NCBI RefSeq assembly: GCF_000482705.1
Contig: NZ_AXWO01000017.1
Location: 1 to 64,000, forward strand
Source of the DNA: Glycomyces arizonensis DSM 44726
Lineage (GTDB): Bacteria; Actinomycetota; Actinomycetes; Mycobacteriales; Micromonosporaceae
Reading direction: 5' to 3'
DNA length: 64,000 nucleotides
The translations under genes and the position numbers were made by a program. Under the pieces are notes generated by a model. It saw nothing but the letters and a program-made list of their open reading frames with translations, made no database searches and was not told the DNA's origin. The number at the start of each line of letters is the position of its first letter. Positions within the stretch are counted from its first letter, which is position 1. Below are positions 37,312 through 45,469 of the stretch, piece by piece.

Positions 37312-38793
37312 TCAGCCCCAGGCGTTCTGGATCGCCTGGTACTCGCCGTAGGTCAGCGGCAGGATGGAGCCGTGGCGCGGGCGGCCCGGCAGGCTGTAAC
37401 CCGACACCGGCGTCCACTGCCCGCTCGAGAGGTCGGTGGTCTCGAAGGGGATGTAGCCGCGGCCGCCGTACTCGTCGATGAACATGTACCAGCGGTCCTC
37501 GGTGTTGGATTTGAAGATCAGCGGACCCTCGCCGTGGCTGATCGTGCCCGAGCCGATGCACTCGGTCTGGAAGGCCCAGTTCGTGTTCGTCAGCGAGGTC
37601 GAGGTCTCCGAGAGGATGAACTTGCCGCACGAGGTGCCGCTGCGCTCGTCCTTGGTGTAGCGGTAGTACGTCCCGTCGTGCTCGGCGACGGTGGAGTCGA
37701 TCGTGGAATATCCCTTGTCGACCCACACGCGCGCCTCGCTGAAGTTCCGGAAGTCCGTGGTGGTCGCGTACATCATCCGGTGGTAGGTGCTGCCCGAGTG
37801 GTCCGAGGTGCCGTACAGCTTCGAGGCCCAGTAGACGACGAAGGCGTTCTGGGAGGGGTCCCAGTAGGCCTCGGGGGCCCAGGTGTTGCCCGCCGATGAC
37901 GGCGAGACCTGCTCCAAGCGCGCCGAGCTCCAGTTCACCAGGTCGTCCGACTCCCACACGACCAGCGACAGGCTCCCGTGGCGCTGGGCGCGGTCCCAGT
38001 CGCCGTTGCCGTAGATCTTCAGGTCCGTGGCGATCATGTAGTACTTGCCGTCCTGCGGCGACCGGACGAGGAACGGGTCCCGCGCCCCCTGCTCGCCCAC
38101 ATCGGAGGTCAGGACCGGCTGCGAGCCGTTGAGGGCGTCGTAGGCCAGCGGATCGTTCCCGCGGCTGAGCGCGAAGTAGACCTGCTCGCCGCCCGCGCTG
38201 CCCTCGCCGGTCATGTAGGCGAAGAGGTAGCCGTACGGGTCGCCCTCGGCGCTGCCGGAGCCGTCGTCGACCGGGATGAGCCGCCACTGCTGGTTGGCCC
38301 CGCCGGTGGGGGTGTACTGGGAGACGCGGGCGCCGGGCTCGGTCGACTGCTGCCACACGTCGAGCGCCTTGCCGGAGAAGCGGTTGACGAAGGTGGCGTA
38401 GCCGCCCGACTCGGTCACCTGCCACTGCTGGTTGGTGTTGTCCAGATCGTTCCACTGGACGATCTCGGCGCCGTTGTCCGCGCTCCAGTCGTAGACGTCG
38501 AGCACGTGGCCCGAGTGCCTGGCCTGGATGCGGTAGTAGCCGTTCCCGGCGTCGATGAACCGGAATTGCTGGTTGGCCGCGCCGCTGCGGTTCCACTGGA
38601 TGAGCCCGGCTCCGGGCTCGGTGGAGGCGCCGTCGATGTCGAGCACCAGGCCGGAGCTGCGGGACTGGAGGAGGTACCAGGTGCCGGTGTCGACGGCGCC
38701 GGCGGCGGGCGGGCTGACGAGGAAGACCGAGGCCAGTGCCACCGCCAGTGCGGCGGCGAGTCGGGTCAGTCGTGGGCGTGTTCGCGATCGCAT
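37312..38793 (-). CDS. secreted GH43-like glycoside hydrolase with N-terminal ricin-type lectin domain
   Basis: 493 residues. Sec signal peptide at about 1-32 (RLAAALAVALASVFLV, cleavage after AGA). Residues about 37-170 are a beta-trefoil CBM13/RICIN domain with three QQF/QQW repeat motifs. The rest is a five-bladed GH43-type fold: ARDPFLVRSPQDGKYYMIATD, NTWAPEAYWD, STIDSTVAEHDGTYYRY and a catalytic-acid-like EGPLIF. Probably an extracellular arabinan- or xylan-debranching enzyme. AGGGAGCG before the ATG. Its upstream region is AT-rich and likely carries the regulated promoter. Confidence 0.88.
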   Translation of the reverse strand: MRSRTRPRLTRLAAALAVALASVFLVSPPAAGAVDTGTWYLLQSRSSGLVLDIDGASTEPGAGLIQWNRSGAANQQFRFIDAGNGYYRIQARHSGHVLDVYDWSADNGAEIVQWNDLDNTNQQWQVTESGGYATFVNRFSGKALDVWQQSTEPGARVSQYTPTGGANQQWRLIPVDDGSGSAEGDPYGYLFAYMTGEGSAGGEQVYFALSRGNDPLAYDALNGSQPVLTSDVGEQGARDPFLVRSPQDGKYYMIATDLKIYGNGDWDRAQRHGSLSLVVWESDDLVNWSSARLEQVSPSSAGNTWAPEAYWDPSQNAFVVYWASKLYGTSDHSGSTYHRMMYATTTDFRNFSEARVWVDKGYSTIDSTVAEHDGTYYRYTKDERSGTSCGKFILSETSTSLTNTNWAFQTECIGSGTISHGEGPLIFKSNTEDRWYMFIDEYGGRGYIPFETTDLSSGQWTPVSGYSLPGRPRHGSILPLTYGEYQAIQNAWG

Positions 38794-38879
38794 GTTCGCT
38801 CCCTGGTGTGCGTTCTGATGGGGGACAAGGGGTGTCGGCGGCGCTCGCGCGGGCGTGCCGGGGAATCGCGCGGGCGGCG

Positions 38880-38940
38880 AAACTAAATTCATATACATGC
38901 AATTATCAATGCTTAGCCTAAGGGTTAAGTATAGGAGTCC
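38880..38940 (-). promoter_or_regulatory. AT-rich promoter region of the GH43 gene
   Basis: About 60 bp of much lower GC than the surroundings, 90-150 nt before the GH43 start. It contains a near-palindrome CTTAGCCTAAG (about 38912-38922) beside TTAAGTATA. These fit promoter plus operator of a sugar-regulated extracellular enzyme, but the exact hexamers cannot be assigned. Confidence 0.4.
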
Positions 38941-39046
38941 GGCGGGCCGGTGCATAGCCTCCGACCGTGCGGCGAGCGTCGGAATCGGTCGCTTTTGCGC
39001 CCGGTCGGGGCTTAGGACTTGATATTGACGTATCTCTATGTTAGAG

Positions 39047-39060
39047 TGGGAGCGCTTCTA
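39047..39060 (+). promoter_or_regulatory. CebR-like LacI-family operator before the DoxX-type gene
   Basis: TGGGAGCGCTTCTA matches the cellobiose-repressor palindrome TGGGAGCGCTCCCA in 12 of 14 positions, including the whole left arm and centre. It lies directly behind a TTGACG...TTAGAGT promoter-like stretch (39025-39046) and about 100 nt before the DoxX-like gene. No lacI-family gene is in the window. Confidence 0.5.
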
Positions 39061-39161
39061 TGGCATGTATCGACGACGGCCAACCCTAGGCGGCCGGCAC
39101 CAACAGGGGGTGCCTTCCGCCGCGATCCCCGCTGTCGTCCCGCACTCCGAGGGGATTTCAC

Positions 39162-39707
39162 ATGGCTTCAAGTGCTTCGACATCGACCCCGACCGCAGCC
39201 CCGCACGAACCCGATACGCCCGAGCGCGCCCTCCCGGCGCGCTCGCTCGCCGTCGTCAGGATCGTCCTGGGCTGGGTCTTCCTCTGGGCCTTCCTGGACA
39301 AGACCTTCGGCCTCGGCTACCCCACCGCCGAAGGGCACGGGTGGGCCGACGGCGCCAGCCCCACCGAGGGCTTCCTCGCCAGCCGAGACGGCTCCTTCGG
39401 CGAGCTGTTCCGCAGCATGTCCGACCAGCCCTGGTCCGGGTGGCTGTTCATGGGCGGCCTCGCCGGCCTCGGCATCGCCCTCACGCTCGGCATCGGCCTG
39501 CGCGTGGCCGCCATCCTCGGCCCCGTGCTCATGGTGACGATGTGGATGTCGATGCTGCCGCTCGACTCCAACCCGATCGTGGACGTCCACATCTTCTACG
39601 CGGTGGCGATGGTCGCTCTGGCCGTCGCGAACGCCGGCGACCGGTGGGGCCTGGGACGCTGGTGGCAGGACCTCGGTCCCGTCCGCCGCTTCCCGATCCT
39701 GCGGTAA
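39162..39707 (+). CDS. DoxX/DoxD-like small membrane protein
   Basis: 181 residues with about four membrane helices after a 27-residue polar N-terminus: VVRIVLGWVFLWAFLDKTFGLG, SGWLFMGGLAGLGIAL, VAAILGPVLMVTMWMS and HIFYAVAMVALAVANAGD. This is the DoxX-type layout found in quinone-linked oxidoreductase subunits and many unassigned proteins. AGGGGA lies 8 nt before the start. Preceded by a 370-bp region holding a CebR-like operator. Role unknown. Confidence 0.8.
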   Translation: MASSASTSTPTAAPHEPDTPERALPARSLAVVRIVLGWVFLWAFLDKTFGLGYPTAEGHGWADGASPTEGFLASRDGSFGELFRSMSDQPWSGWLFMGGLAGLGIALTLGIGLRVAAILGPVLMVTMWMSMLPLDSNPIVDVHIFYAVAMVALAVANAGDRWGLGRWWQDLGPVRRFPILR

Positions 39708-39711
39708 GGCA

Positions 39712-39751
39712 ACGGCGAAGCCCCGCGCCGCTCGGCGCGGGGCTTCGCCGT
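39712..39751. terminator. strong bidirectional terminator
   Basis: A perfect 18-bp stem (39712-39729 with 39734-39751) around the tetraloop GCTC, between the convergent DoxX-like gene and carboxylesterase gene. It is among the longest perfect hairpins in the window. Confidence 0.9.
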
Positions 39752-39755
39752 GCGC

Positions 39756-41312
39756 TCACCGCAGACGCGGTATCCAGAAGCCGCAGTGGTGCCCCTCGGC
39801 GATGGCGATCGGTCCGGTCGCATCGACGGCGAACGACATCGCGTTCCCGTGCCGGTACCGCTCCCAACCGGGGTCGCCGGTGGCCGCGAAGGCGGTCCAG
39901 TGGCCGATCAGCCTCTCGGCCAGGGCCTCCCGCTCCTCGGTCGGCGGCACCGGTTCGAGCTGGCCGTCCCAGAAGTACGGGAGGTCGGCGCTGTGCCTGG
40001 CGCCGAGCGCGAAGTCGCCCACGACCTCACCGGTGGGCTCGGCGAACTCGTAGGAGTACACGGGCGCGTGGCGCGAGGCCGCCTCAAGGGCCGGCAGCTG
40101 CGAGCAGGTGCCGGTCAGTCCTCCGTAGTCGGTCAGCAGCGTCGCCAGCGCCAGGCTCGGCGTCGCGTAGTCGGCGAGCGGGTACGTCGCGAGGATCGTC
40201 CGGGCGTCGCGTCGCCCGAAGAGGTCTTCGACGACGCCGGGGTACGCCTCGGCGGTGAGGGGCGCGCCGCGCCAGTCGTAGGCCTTCGCCACGAACATCC
40301 GCGCCTCGTCCTCGGTGGCGCCGTGGATGAGCGGCACGTCCGCGGCCGCGCCGCGCCACAGTGCCGCCAGCGGCTGCGAGGGGAGCACTTCGGTGCCCGC
40401 CACGGGGTTCCACGTGTAGTCGGAGTGGTGGCGCGTGATGGCGCCGACCCCGTCCATCCCCCACGGCACCAGCTCGGCGGGATCGACGGCGCGGAGGCAC
40501 TCGACGGCGAGCGCGGTATCGGTGCAGCCGAGGTCCTCGGCCAGCCGCTCGCCCCTCGCCTCGGCCTCCTCGACGGTGAGCACGTCGTTGGCGCAGGTGG
40601 CGCTCTGCACGATCGCCTTGTCGAACAGGCCCTCGGCGCCCGGCGCGGCGAGCTGGGCGCAGACGGCGTAGCCGCCGGCGGACTGCCCCCAGAGCGTGAC
40701 GTTGCCGGGGTCGCCGCCGAAGGCCGCGATGTTCTCCTCCACCCAGCGCAGCGCCTCCTGCTGGTCGGCGAGCCCGAAGTTCCCCGCGAACGGGTCGTCC
40801 AGGCCGGGATGCGCCAGGAAGCCGAGCGCCCCGAGCCGGTAGTTCACGGTCACCACGATGACGTCGCCGCCCTCGACGATGCGGGCCGGGTCGTAGCTCG
40901 CGCCCTGGCCGCTGATGAGACCGCCGCCGTGCAGGTACACCATGACCGGCAGGGGCCCGGGGGCATCGCTCGGAACGTCCACGTTGAGGAAGAGGCAGTC
41001 CTCGCTTCCGGCGAGGCCGCCGACGGTCCAGTCCAGCTGCGGGCACATCGAGCCGGGCTCGGTGGCGTCGCGGACTCCGGGCCACGGCTCGACCGGTTCG
41101 GCGGCGCGCCAGCGCCGCTCGCCGACCGGCGGCGCGGCATAGGGCACGCCGAGGAACGTGCGGCGGCCCTCCTCGACCGTGCCGCGGAGCCATCCGCTCG
41201 AGGTCTCCACGAGGGACGGATCCTCGGCGTACGAAGGAGCGCCGACGGCCATGATCGTCGTGAGTGCGGCCGCCACGACCGCGAGGACTTTGAACAATGT
41301 CGATCGATTCAT
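39756..41312 (-). CDS. secreted type-B carboxylesterase
   Basis: 518 residues. Signal peptide about 1-28 (LFKVLAVVAAALTTIMAVGAPSYA). Alpha/beta-hydrolase of the cholinesterase/carboxylesterase family: YLHGGGLISG oxyanion loop, EDCLFLNVDVP, nucleophile in WGQSAGGYAV, and conserved NFGLADQQEALRWV. The charge-relay Glu and His are expected in the DVPLIHGATEDEAR and LGARHSADLPYFW regions. Extracellular ester hydrolysis, substrate unknown. The start is ATG 41312; a TTG three codons upstream is possible, and GGAGG lies only 2 nt before the ATG. Confidence 0.9.
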   Translation of the reverse strand: MNRSTLFKVLAVVAAALTTIMAVGAPSYAEDPSLVETSSGWLRGTVEEGRRTFLGVPYAAPPVGERRWRAAEPVEPWPGVRDATEPGSMCPQLDWTVGGLAGSEDCLFLNVDVPSDAPGPLPVMVYLHGGGLISGQGASYDPARIVEGGDVIVVTVNYRLGALGFLAHPGLDDPFAGNFGLADQQEALRWVEENIAAFGGDPGNVTLWGQSAGGYAVCAQLAAPGAEGLFDKAIVQSATCANDVLTVEEAEARGERLAEDLGCTDTALAVECLRAVDPAELVPWGMDGVGAITRHHSDYTWNPVAGTEVLPSQPLAALWRGAAADVPLIHGATEDEARMFVAKAYDWRGAPLTAEAYPGVVEDLFGRRDARTILATYPLADYATPSLALATLLTDYGGLTGTCSQLPALEAASRHAPVYSYEFAEPTGEVVGDFALGARHSADLPYFWDGQLEPVPPTEEREALAERLIGHWTAFAATGDPGWERYRHGNAMSFAVDATGPIAIAEGHHCGFWIPRLR

Positions 41313-41407
41313 GTCCTCCAATGTCGCGGCTCGGGGCCGCTCGCCGCATCAGCGGACGCGCGTATTCCCACTGCGCCGCCCCGCGTAGGCCGCCGTCCGC
41401 CGCGGCC

Positions 41408-42010
41408 TCAGATCCAGCCCTCCTCCCAGGCCCGGTGCGCCGCCGCGTGGCGCGAGGAGGCGCCGAGCTTGGCCATCGCCGACGACAGGTAGTTGCGCAC
41501 GGTGCCAGGCGCCAGGTGCACCCGTGACGCGATCTCGCCCACCGACGCTCCGGTCCTGGTCTCCCGCAGCACTTCCAGTTCCCGCTCGGTGAGCGGGCAG
41601 TCGTCCTCGCTCAGCGCCGACGCGGCGATGTCGGGGTCCACATAGCGCTTCCCGGCGGCGATGTCGCGGATGATCTCGGCCAGCCGGGAGGCGGGCGTCG
41701 TCTTCGGCACGAAGCCGCTGACGCCCGCGCCGAGCGCCCGGCGCAGCACGCCCGGCCGGGCGTGCCTGGTGACCAGGACGATCCGCGTGGGGAGCGCGGC
41801 GCGGATCTCCTCGGCGGCGCGGAGCCCGTCGGCCGGGGGCATCTCCAGGTCGAGCACCGCGATGTCGGGGCGGTGCCGCTCGGCCAGGCGCACCGCGTCG
41901 GTCGAAGTGGACGCCTCCGCGACGACCTCGAAGTCCGCCTCCAGGTCCAGCAGCGAGGCCAGAGCGCCCCTGAGCAGGTCCTCGTCGTCGGCCAGCAGGA
42001 TCCGTATCAC
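41408..42010 (-). CDS. NarL/DesR-type response regulator
   Basis: 200 residues. Receiver domain (IRILLADDEDLLRGAL; phospho-Asp in IAVLDLEMPPADG; VPKTTP lysine) and GerE-type HTH at the C-terminus (LTERELEVLRETRTGASVGEIASRV...GTVRNYLS). GTG start overlapping the kinase stop by 4 bp (GTGA). Pair with the DesK-type kinase just upstream. Divergent from two small membrane proteins that are candidate targets. Confidence 0.93.
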   Translation of the reverse strand: MIRILLADDEDLLRGALASLLDLEADFEVVAEASTSTDAVRLAERHRPDIAVLDLEMPPADGLRAAEEIRAALPTRIVLVTRHARPGVLRRALGAGVSGFVPKTTPASRLAEIIRDIAAGKRYVDPDIAASALSEDDCPLTERELEVLRETRTGASVGEIASRVHLAPGTVRNYLSSAMAKLGASSRHAAAHRAWEEGWI

Positions 42011-43233
42011 GTTGTCTCCGTTGCGCTCTCGAGTGCGATGCCGATCGGGAGCGACGCGGTGACGGCGAAGCGGTCCCCTTCGCGCTCCCACGCCAGACCG
42101 CCGCCCGCGGCCTCCAGGCGCTCGGCCAGCGCGCGCAGCCCGGTGCCCGTCGAGGTCCCGTCCTCCCCGCCCGCGCCGTCGTTCGCGATGCGCAGCCGGG
42201 CGGCGCCGTCCTCGATCCGGTAGTCGACCTCGGCGTGCTCGGCGCCGCTGTGCCGCAGCACGTTCGTGGTGGCCTCGCGCATCACCAGGCCCAGCAGGTG
42301 CCGGGCGGCGGGGGAGAGGCGGCCGATGCTCGCGGCCGCCGAGGGCTCCAGGCGCATCTCGGCGTCGATGTCGGCGGCCGCCAAGACCTTGGTGGCGTTG
42401 GCGAGCTCGTCGTCGAGCGCGGTGCGCCGGTAGCCGCGCACGACCGCCCGCGTGTCCTCCAGCGCCGTGACGGCCAGGCGCCGCACCTCGTGCATCTCGG
42501 CTGAGGCCCGCTCCGCGTCGGCACCCGCCAGCCGGGCCGCCAGCTCGCTCTTGAGCGCGATGACCTGGAGATGGTGGCCCTGGATGTCGTGCAGATCGGC
42601 CGCGAACCTCAGCCGCTCGTTCTTGACCGCGAGCTCGGCGGCCAGCTGCTGCGCCTCGTTCAGGCGCCTGGCGATGTCCCAGGCCCACAGCGGCCCGAGC
42701 ACCATGACGGTGATGAACAGGACCAGCCCCAGCGGCATGAGCGCCGCGTGGAGCGTCTCGTCGCCGCCCGTGGCCGCACTGATGATCCAACCGGGCAGGG
42801 GCGCGACGGCGGCCGCCGCGATGATGAGGATCAGCCGGGGCCGCAGGCGCAGGAACGTGGCGGCGATGGCCACGGTCGTCGCGGGCACGACGCCCCAGAT
42901 GCCGTAGTCGTACAGCGCCAAGGAGATGGCGCCGATGACGACCGACGCGGCGCTCGCGGCGACCAGCCACCACGCCGTCGAGCGGTCGAGGCGCGGCACC
43001 GGTTCGAGCGCCATGCGCCGGTTGAGGAGGACCACGCTCGCCCAGGCCGCCACGGCGAGCGCCGCGACGCGTACGACGCGGATCCAGACCGGCACGCTCG
43101 CGTCCATGACCCAGCCCGCGCCGAAGAACACCAGGAAGAACGCGGTCGTTCCGGGCACGGCCCACCACGTGTAGCGGCGGAGGCCCGTCAGCCCCGCCTC
43201 GCGGTCGATCGGCGTGTCCTGCACGCGAGTCAT
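42007..43233 (-). CDS. DesK-type sensor histidine kinase
   Basis: 408 residues. Five or six membrane helices in the first about 190 residues, short loops and no extracellular sensor domain, then a coiled coil (RLNEAQQLAAELAVKNERLRF), the H-box AADLHDIQGHHLQVI typical of DesK, the N-box REATTNVLRHSG and a compact ATPase domain ending with GTGLRALAERL. Such intramembrane-sensing kinases answer to membrane or cell-envelope state. The response regulator follows with a 4-bp overlap. Confidence 0.92.
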   Translation of the reverse strand: MTRVQDTPIDREAGLTGLRRYTWWAVPGTTAFFLVFFGAGWVMDASVPVWIRVVRVAALAVAAWASVVLLNRRMALEPVPRLDRSTAWWLVAASAASVVIGAISLALYDYGIWGVVPATTVAIAATFLRLRPRLILIIAAAAVAPLPGWIISAATGGDETLHAALMPLGLVLFITVMVLGPLWAWDIARRLNEAQQLAAELAVKNERLRFAADLHDIQGHHLQVIALKSELAARLAGADAERASAEMHEVRRLAVTALEDTRAVVRGYRRTALDDELANATKVLAAADIDAEMRLEPSAAASIGRLSPAARHLLGLVMREATTNVLRHSGAEHAEVDYRIEDGAARLRIANDGAGGEDGTSTGTGLRALAERLEAAGGGLAWEREGDRFAVTASLPIGIALESATETT

Positions 43234-43412
43234 TGTCGCAGGTCACCGACGAAGGGCGGCAGTCCGATCTCGCGCCGGGCATGACAAATGTCATCCGGGT
43301 CGATGACCGTCCCATGCGGAGCCGTGGGAATTCGGCACTACCGGCGCCGATGCGCACCTGCGACTGTGGATGCGTCAGGCGGATGCCCCGCCCCTGTATG
43401 AAGGAGTTTCCC

Positions 43413-43856
43413 ATGCACACCACGGACCGGCACATCGGACACGCGGCCCATCGCCATGGGGCGCCGGGCAAGCGGCGCTTCCTCGTCCACTATGCCGAGA
43501 TGGTCGTCGCGATGCTGGTCGGGATGCTCGTCCTCGGCGGCGCCGTGCGCGGCGCCCTGGCGCTGGGCGGCGTCGAGTACGGCATGGCCACCCACCCCGA
43601 GCTCACCATCCTGGAGATGGCCCTGGAGATGTCGATCGGCATGGTCGCCTGGATGCGCATCCGGGGCCACGGCTGGGCCGGTGCGCTGGAGATGGCCGCG
43701 GTGATGATCGCCCCGGCACTCGTCCTCGTCCCGTTCGTGCGGCTCGGCGTCCTCGGCGCCGACACCGCGATGCTCCTGGAGCACGTGGCGATGTTCCCGC
43801 TCATGTTCCTGGCGATGCTGCGCCGCCGCGGCGAGTACGGAGGGCAGTCGGCATGA
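43413..43856 (+). CDS. small multi-spanning membrane protein, first of a pair
   Basis: 147 residues, His-rich N-terminus (HIGHAAHRHGAPGKRR) then four membrane helices rich in Met: AEMVVAMLVGMLVLGGAV, LTILEMALEMSIGMVAWM, GALEMAAVMIAPALVLV and HVAMFPLMFLAML. No family assigned. AAGGAG 7 nt before the ATG. It is divergent from the DesK-type two-component system and overlaps the next membrane gene by 4 bp. The Met- and His-rich sequence hints at a metal link, but this is speculation. Confidence 0.82.
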   Translation: MHTTDRHIGHAAHRHGAPGKRRFLVHYAEMVVAMLVGMLVLGGAVRGALALGGVEYGMATHPELTILEMALEMSIGMVAWMRIRGHGWAGALEMAAVMIAPALVLVPFVRLGVLGADTAMLLEHVAMFPLMFLAMLRRRGEYGGQSA

Positions 43857-44431
43857 GCACCACCGCGACACGGCCCGAACGCGCCGCCTGGGGCCGATGG
43901 CTCCTGCGGCGCTGGCCCACCGCCCTCGCCATCGCGGCGGGCGCGCTGATCTTCGCCGGCGGCGGCGTGGACGCCGAGTTCGTGACGAGCTTCGGCGAAC
44001 TCGTCCCGCTCCTGGCGCTCGAGTACCTGCTCATCGCGAAGTTCGGCCGGCGCGGGTGGTCATGGCCGGTGGTCGTGGCGCTGTCGCTGGTCATGGCCGC
44101 CGCGCAGATCGTCGGTCTGCTCCGGCCGTCGCTGGTCTTCGGCGCCGTCGCCGTGGTCGTGCTGGTCTGGAGCGTCGCCGACGGGCGGCTGCTCAAGGAC
44201 GGCATGTACCGCCTCCAGGTGTTCGGCATGATCGGCTTCGGGGCGCTCACGCTGGTGGCCGTGGCGGTCGACTCGGACGCGGCCCGGTACGCGGTGGCCG
44301 CGGCGTGGCTGGCCCACGCCGTCTGGGACTTCGTCCACCACCGGCTCGACAGGGTCGTCTCGCGCTCGTACGCCGAGGCGTGCGGCGTCATCGACCTCAT
44401 AGTCGCGGCGGGGCTGGTGTTCCTGGCGTAG
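43853..44431 (+). CDS. membrane protein, second of a pair
   Basis: 192 residues with about six membrane helices (TALAIAAGALIFAGGG, LLALEYLLIAKF, WPVVVALSLVMAAAQIVGLL, LVFGAVAVVVLVW, MIGFGALTLVAVAV, CGVIDLIVAAGLVFLA). No family recognised. ATG overlaps the previous stop (ATGA), so the two are made together and probably form one complex. Likely controlled by the divergent kinase/regulator pair. A strong terminator follows. Confidence 0.82.
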   Translation: MSTTATRPERAAWGRWLLRRWPTALAIAAGALIFAGGGVDAEFVTSFGELVPLLALEYLLIAKFGRRGWSWPVVVALSLVMAAAQIVGLLRPSLVFGAVAVVVLVWSVADGRLLKDGMYRLQVFGMIGFGALTLVAVAVDSDAARYAVAAAWLAHAVWDFVHHRLDRVVSRSYAEACGVIDLIVAAGLVFLA

Positions 44432-44477
44432 CGGTCCGCGCGCCGTCTGAAAACGCGTCCCCGCCAGCCGCCTCCAT

Positions 44478-44517
44478 GCGGTGATCCCCGGATCCGACCG
44501 AATCCGGGGATCACCGC
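44478..44517 (+). terminator. terminator after the membrane-protein pair
   Basis: A perfect 16-bp stem (GCGGTGATCCCCGGAT at 44478-44493 with its complement 44502-44517) around an 8-nt loop, 47 nt after the stop codon. Confidence 0.82.
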
Positions 44518-44663
44518 GCGACACGGCCACTCGCCGACGGCGCGAACCGTAGACCGGCCGACGACCGAGCCGTCCACGGCCCGGCCGCTTGCCGACGGGA
44601 CCGGTGCGACCAGTCGACGCCGTTGCCACGGCTGCGGCATTTGCCGCCGAGACCCGCTCCCGC

Positions 44664-44683
44664 TATTGTTGTACAACGTACGA
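44664..44683. promoter_or_regulatory. palindromic operator candidate before the Vat-like gene
   Basis: GTTGTACAAC (44668-44677) is a perfect 10-bp palindrome, and GTAC-AAC-GTAC overlaps it to the right. It lies about 50 nt before the acetyltransferase start in an AT-richer patch, where a promoter is expected. The regulator is unknown; the nearby GntR protein has clearly different sites. Confidence 0.45.
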
Positions 44684-44726
44684 AGTTAAGGCCCGCGCGC
44701 GAACCGACACGACCGTGAGGAAACCG

Positions 44727-45401
44727 ATGCCAGCAGCGATCCCCGACCCGACCGTCCTGCACCCCTTGGAGGGACAGCCCCGCGTGGTGCTGCTCAAGCC
44801 GCTGGTGACCGACGAGCGCATCCAGGTCGGCGAGTACACCTACTACGACGACCCCGACGTCCCCACCGAGTTCGAGCGGCGGAACGTCCTCTACGGCTAC
44901 GGCCCCGAGCGGCTCGTCATCGGCCGGTTCTGCGCCATCGCGACCGACACGCGCTTCATCATGGCCGGGGCCGACCATCCCATGCTGGGCGTCTCGGCCT
45001 TCCCGTTCACCATCTTCGGCGGCGAATGGGCCGAGCGGACGCTCGACATCCTGCATGGCATGGAGACCCGCGGCGACACCGTCGTCGGCAACGACGTCTG
45101 GTTCGGATACCGGTCCCTCGTCATGCCCGGCGTGACCATCGGCGACGGCGCGATCATCGCCTCCGGCGCCGTGGTCACCTCCGATGTGGAGCCCTACACG
45201 ATCGTCGGCGGCAACCCGGCGAAGCCGATCAGGCGCCGGTTCGACGAGGCCGACACCGAGCGGATGCTCCGCGCCGCCTGGTGGGACTGGCCGATCGAGG
45301 CCGTCACCGAGCACGTGCGCACCATCATGACCGGCACGCCCGCGCAGATCGAGGCGATCGCCGAGACGCTCAAGGCCGAACGCGGGCCCGGCGCCTCATA
45401 A
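44727..45401 (+). CDS. Vat-like xenobiotic acetyltransferase (left-handed beta-helix)
   Basis: 224 residues. Hexapeptide-repeat acetyltransferase of the Vat/CatB type: LVIGRFCAIATDTRFIMAGADHP (catalytic-His region), then VGNDVWFGYRSLVMPGVTIGDGAIIASGAVVTSDVEPYTIVGGNPAKPIR. Homologues acetylate streptogramin A or chloramphenicol, but many chromosomal copies in actinomycetes have no shown resistance role. ATG 44727 follows GAGGAAACC. A palindrome upstream suggests induction. Stands alone between terminators. Confidence 0.88.
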   Translation: MPAAIPDPTVLHPLEGQPRVVLLKPLVTDERIQVGEYTYYDDPDVPTEFERRNVLYGYGPERLVIGRFCAIATDTRFIMAGADHPMLGVSAFPFTIFGGEWAERTLDILHGMETRGDTVVGNDVWFGYRSLVMPGVTIGDGAIIASGAVVTSDVEPYTIVGGNPAKPIRRRFDEADTERMLRAAWWDWPIEAVTEHVRTIMTGTPAQIEAIAETLKAERGPGAS

Positions 45402-45422
45402 GCGCACCCCACGGGACGCAAA

Positions 45423-45450
45423 GCGCCGCCGTGATCGCTCACGGCGGCGC
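45423..45450. terminator. bidirectional terminator
   Basis: A perfect 12-bp stem (45423-45434 with 45439-45450) around TCGC, between the convergent acetyltransferase and GntR genes. Confidence 0.82.
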
Positions 45451-45469
45451 ATTGCGATCCACTTCGGAG

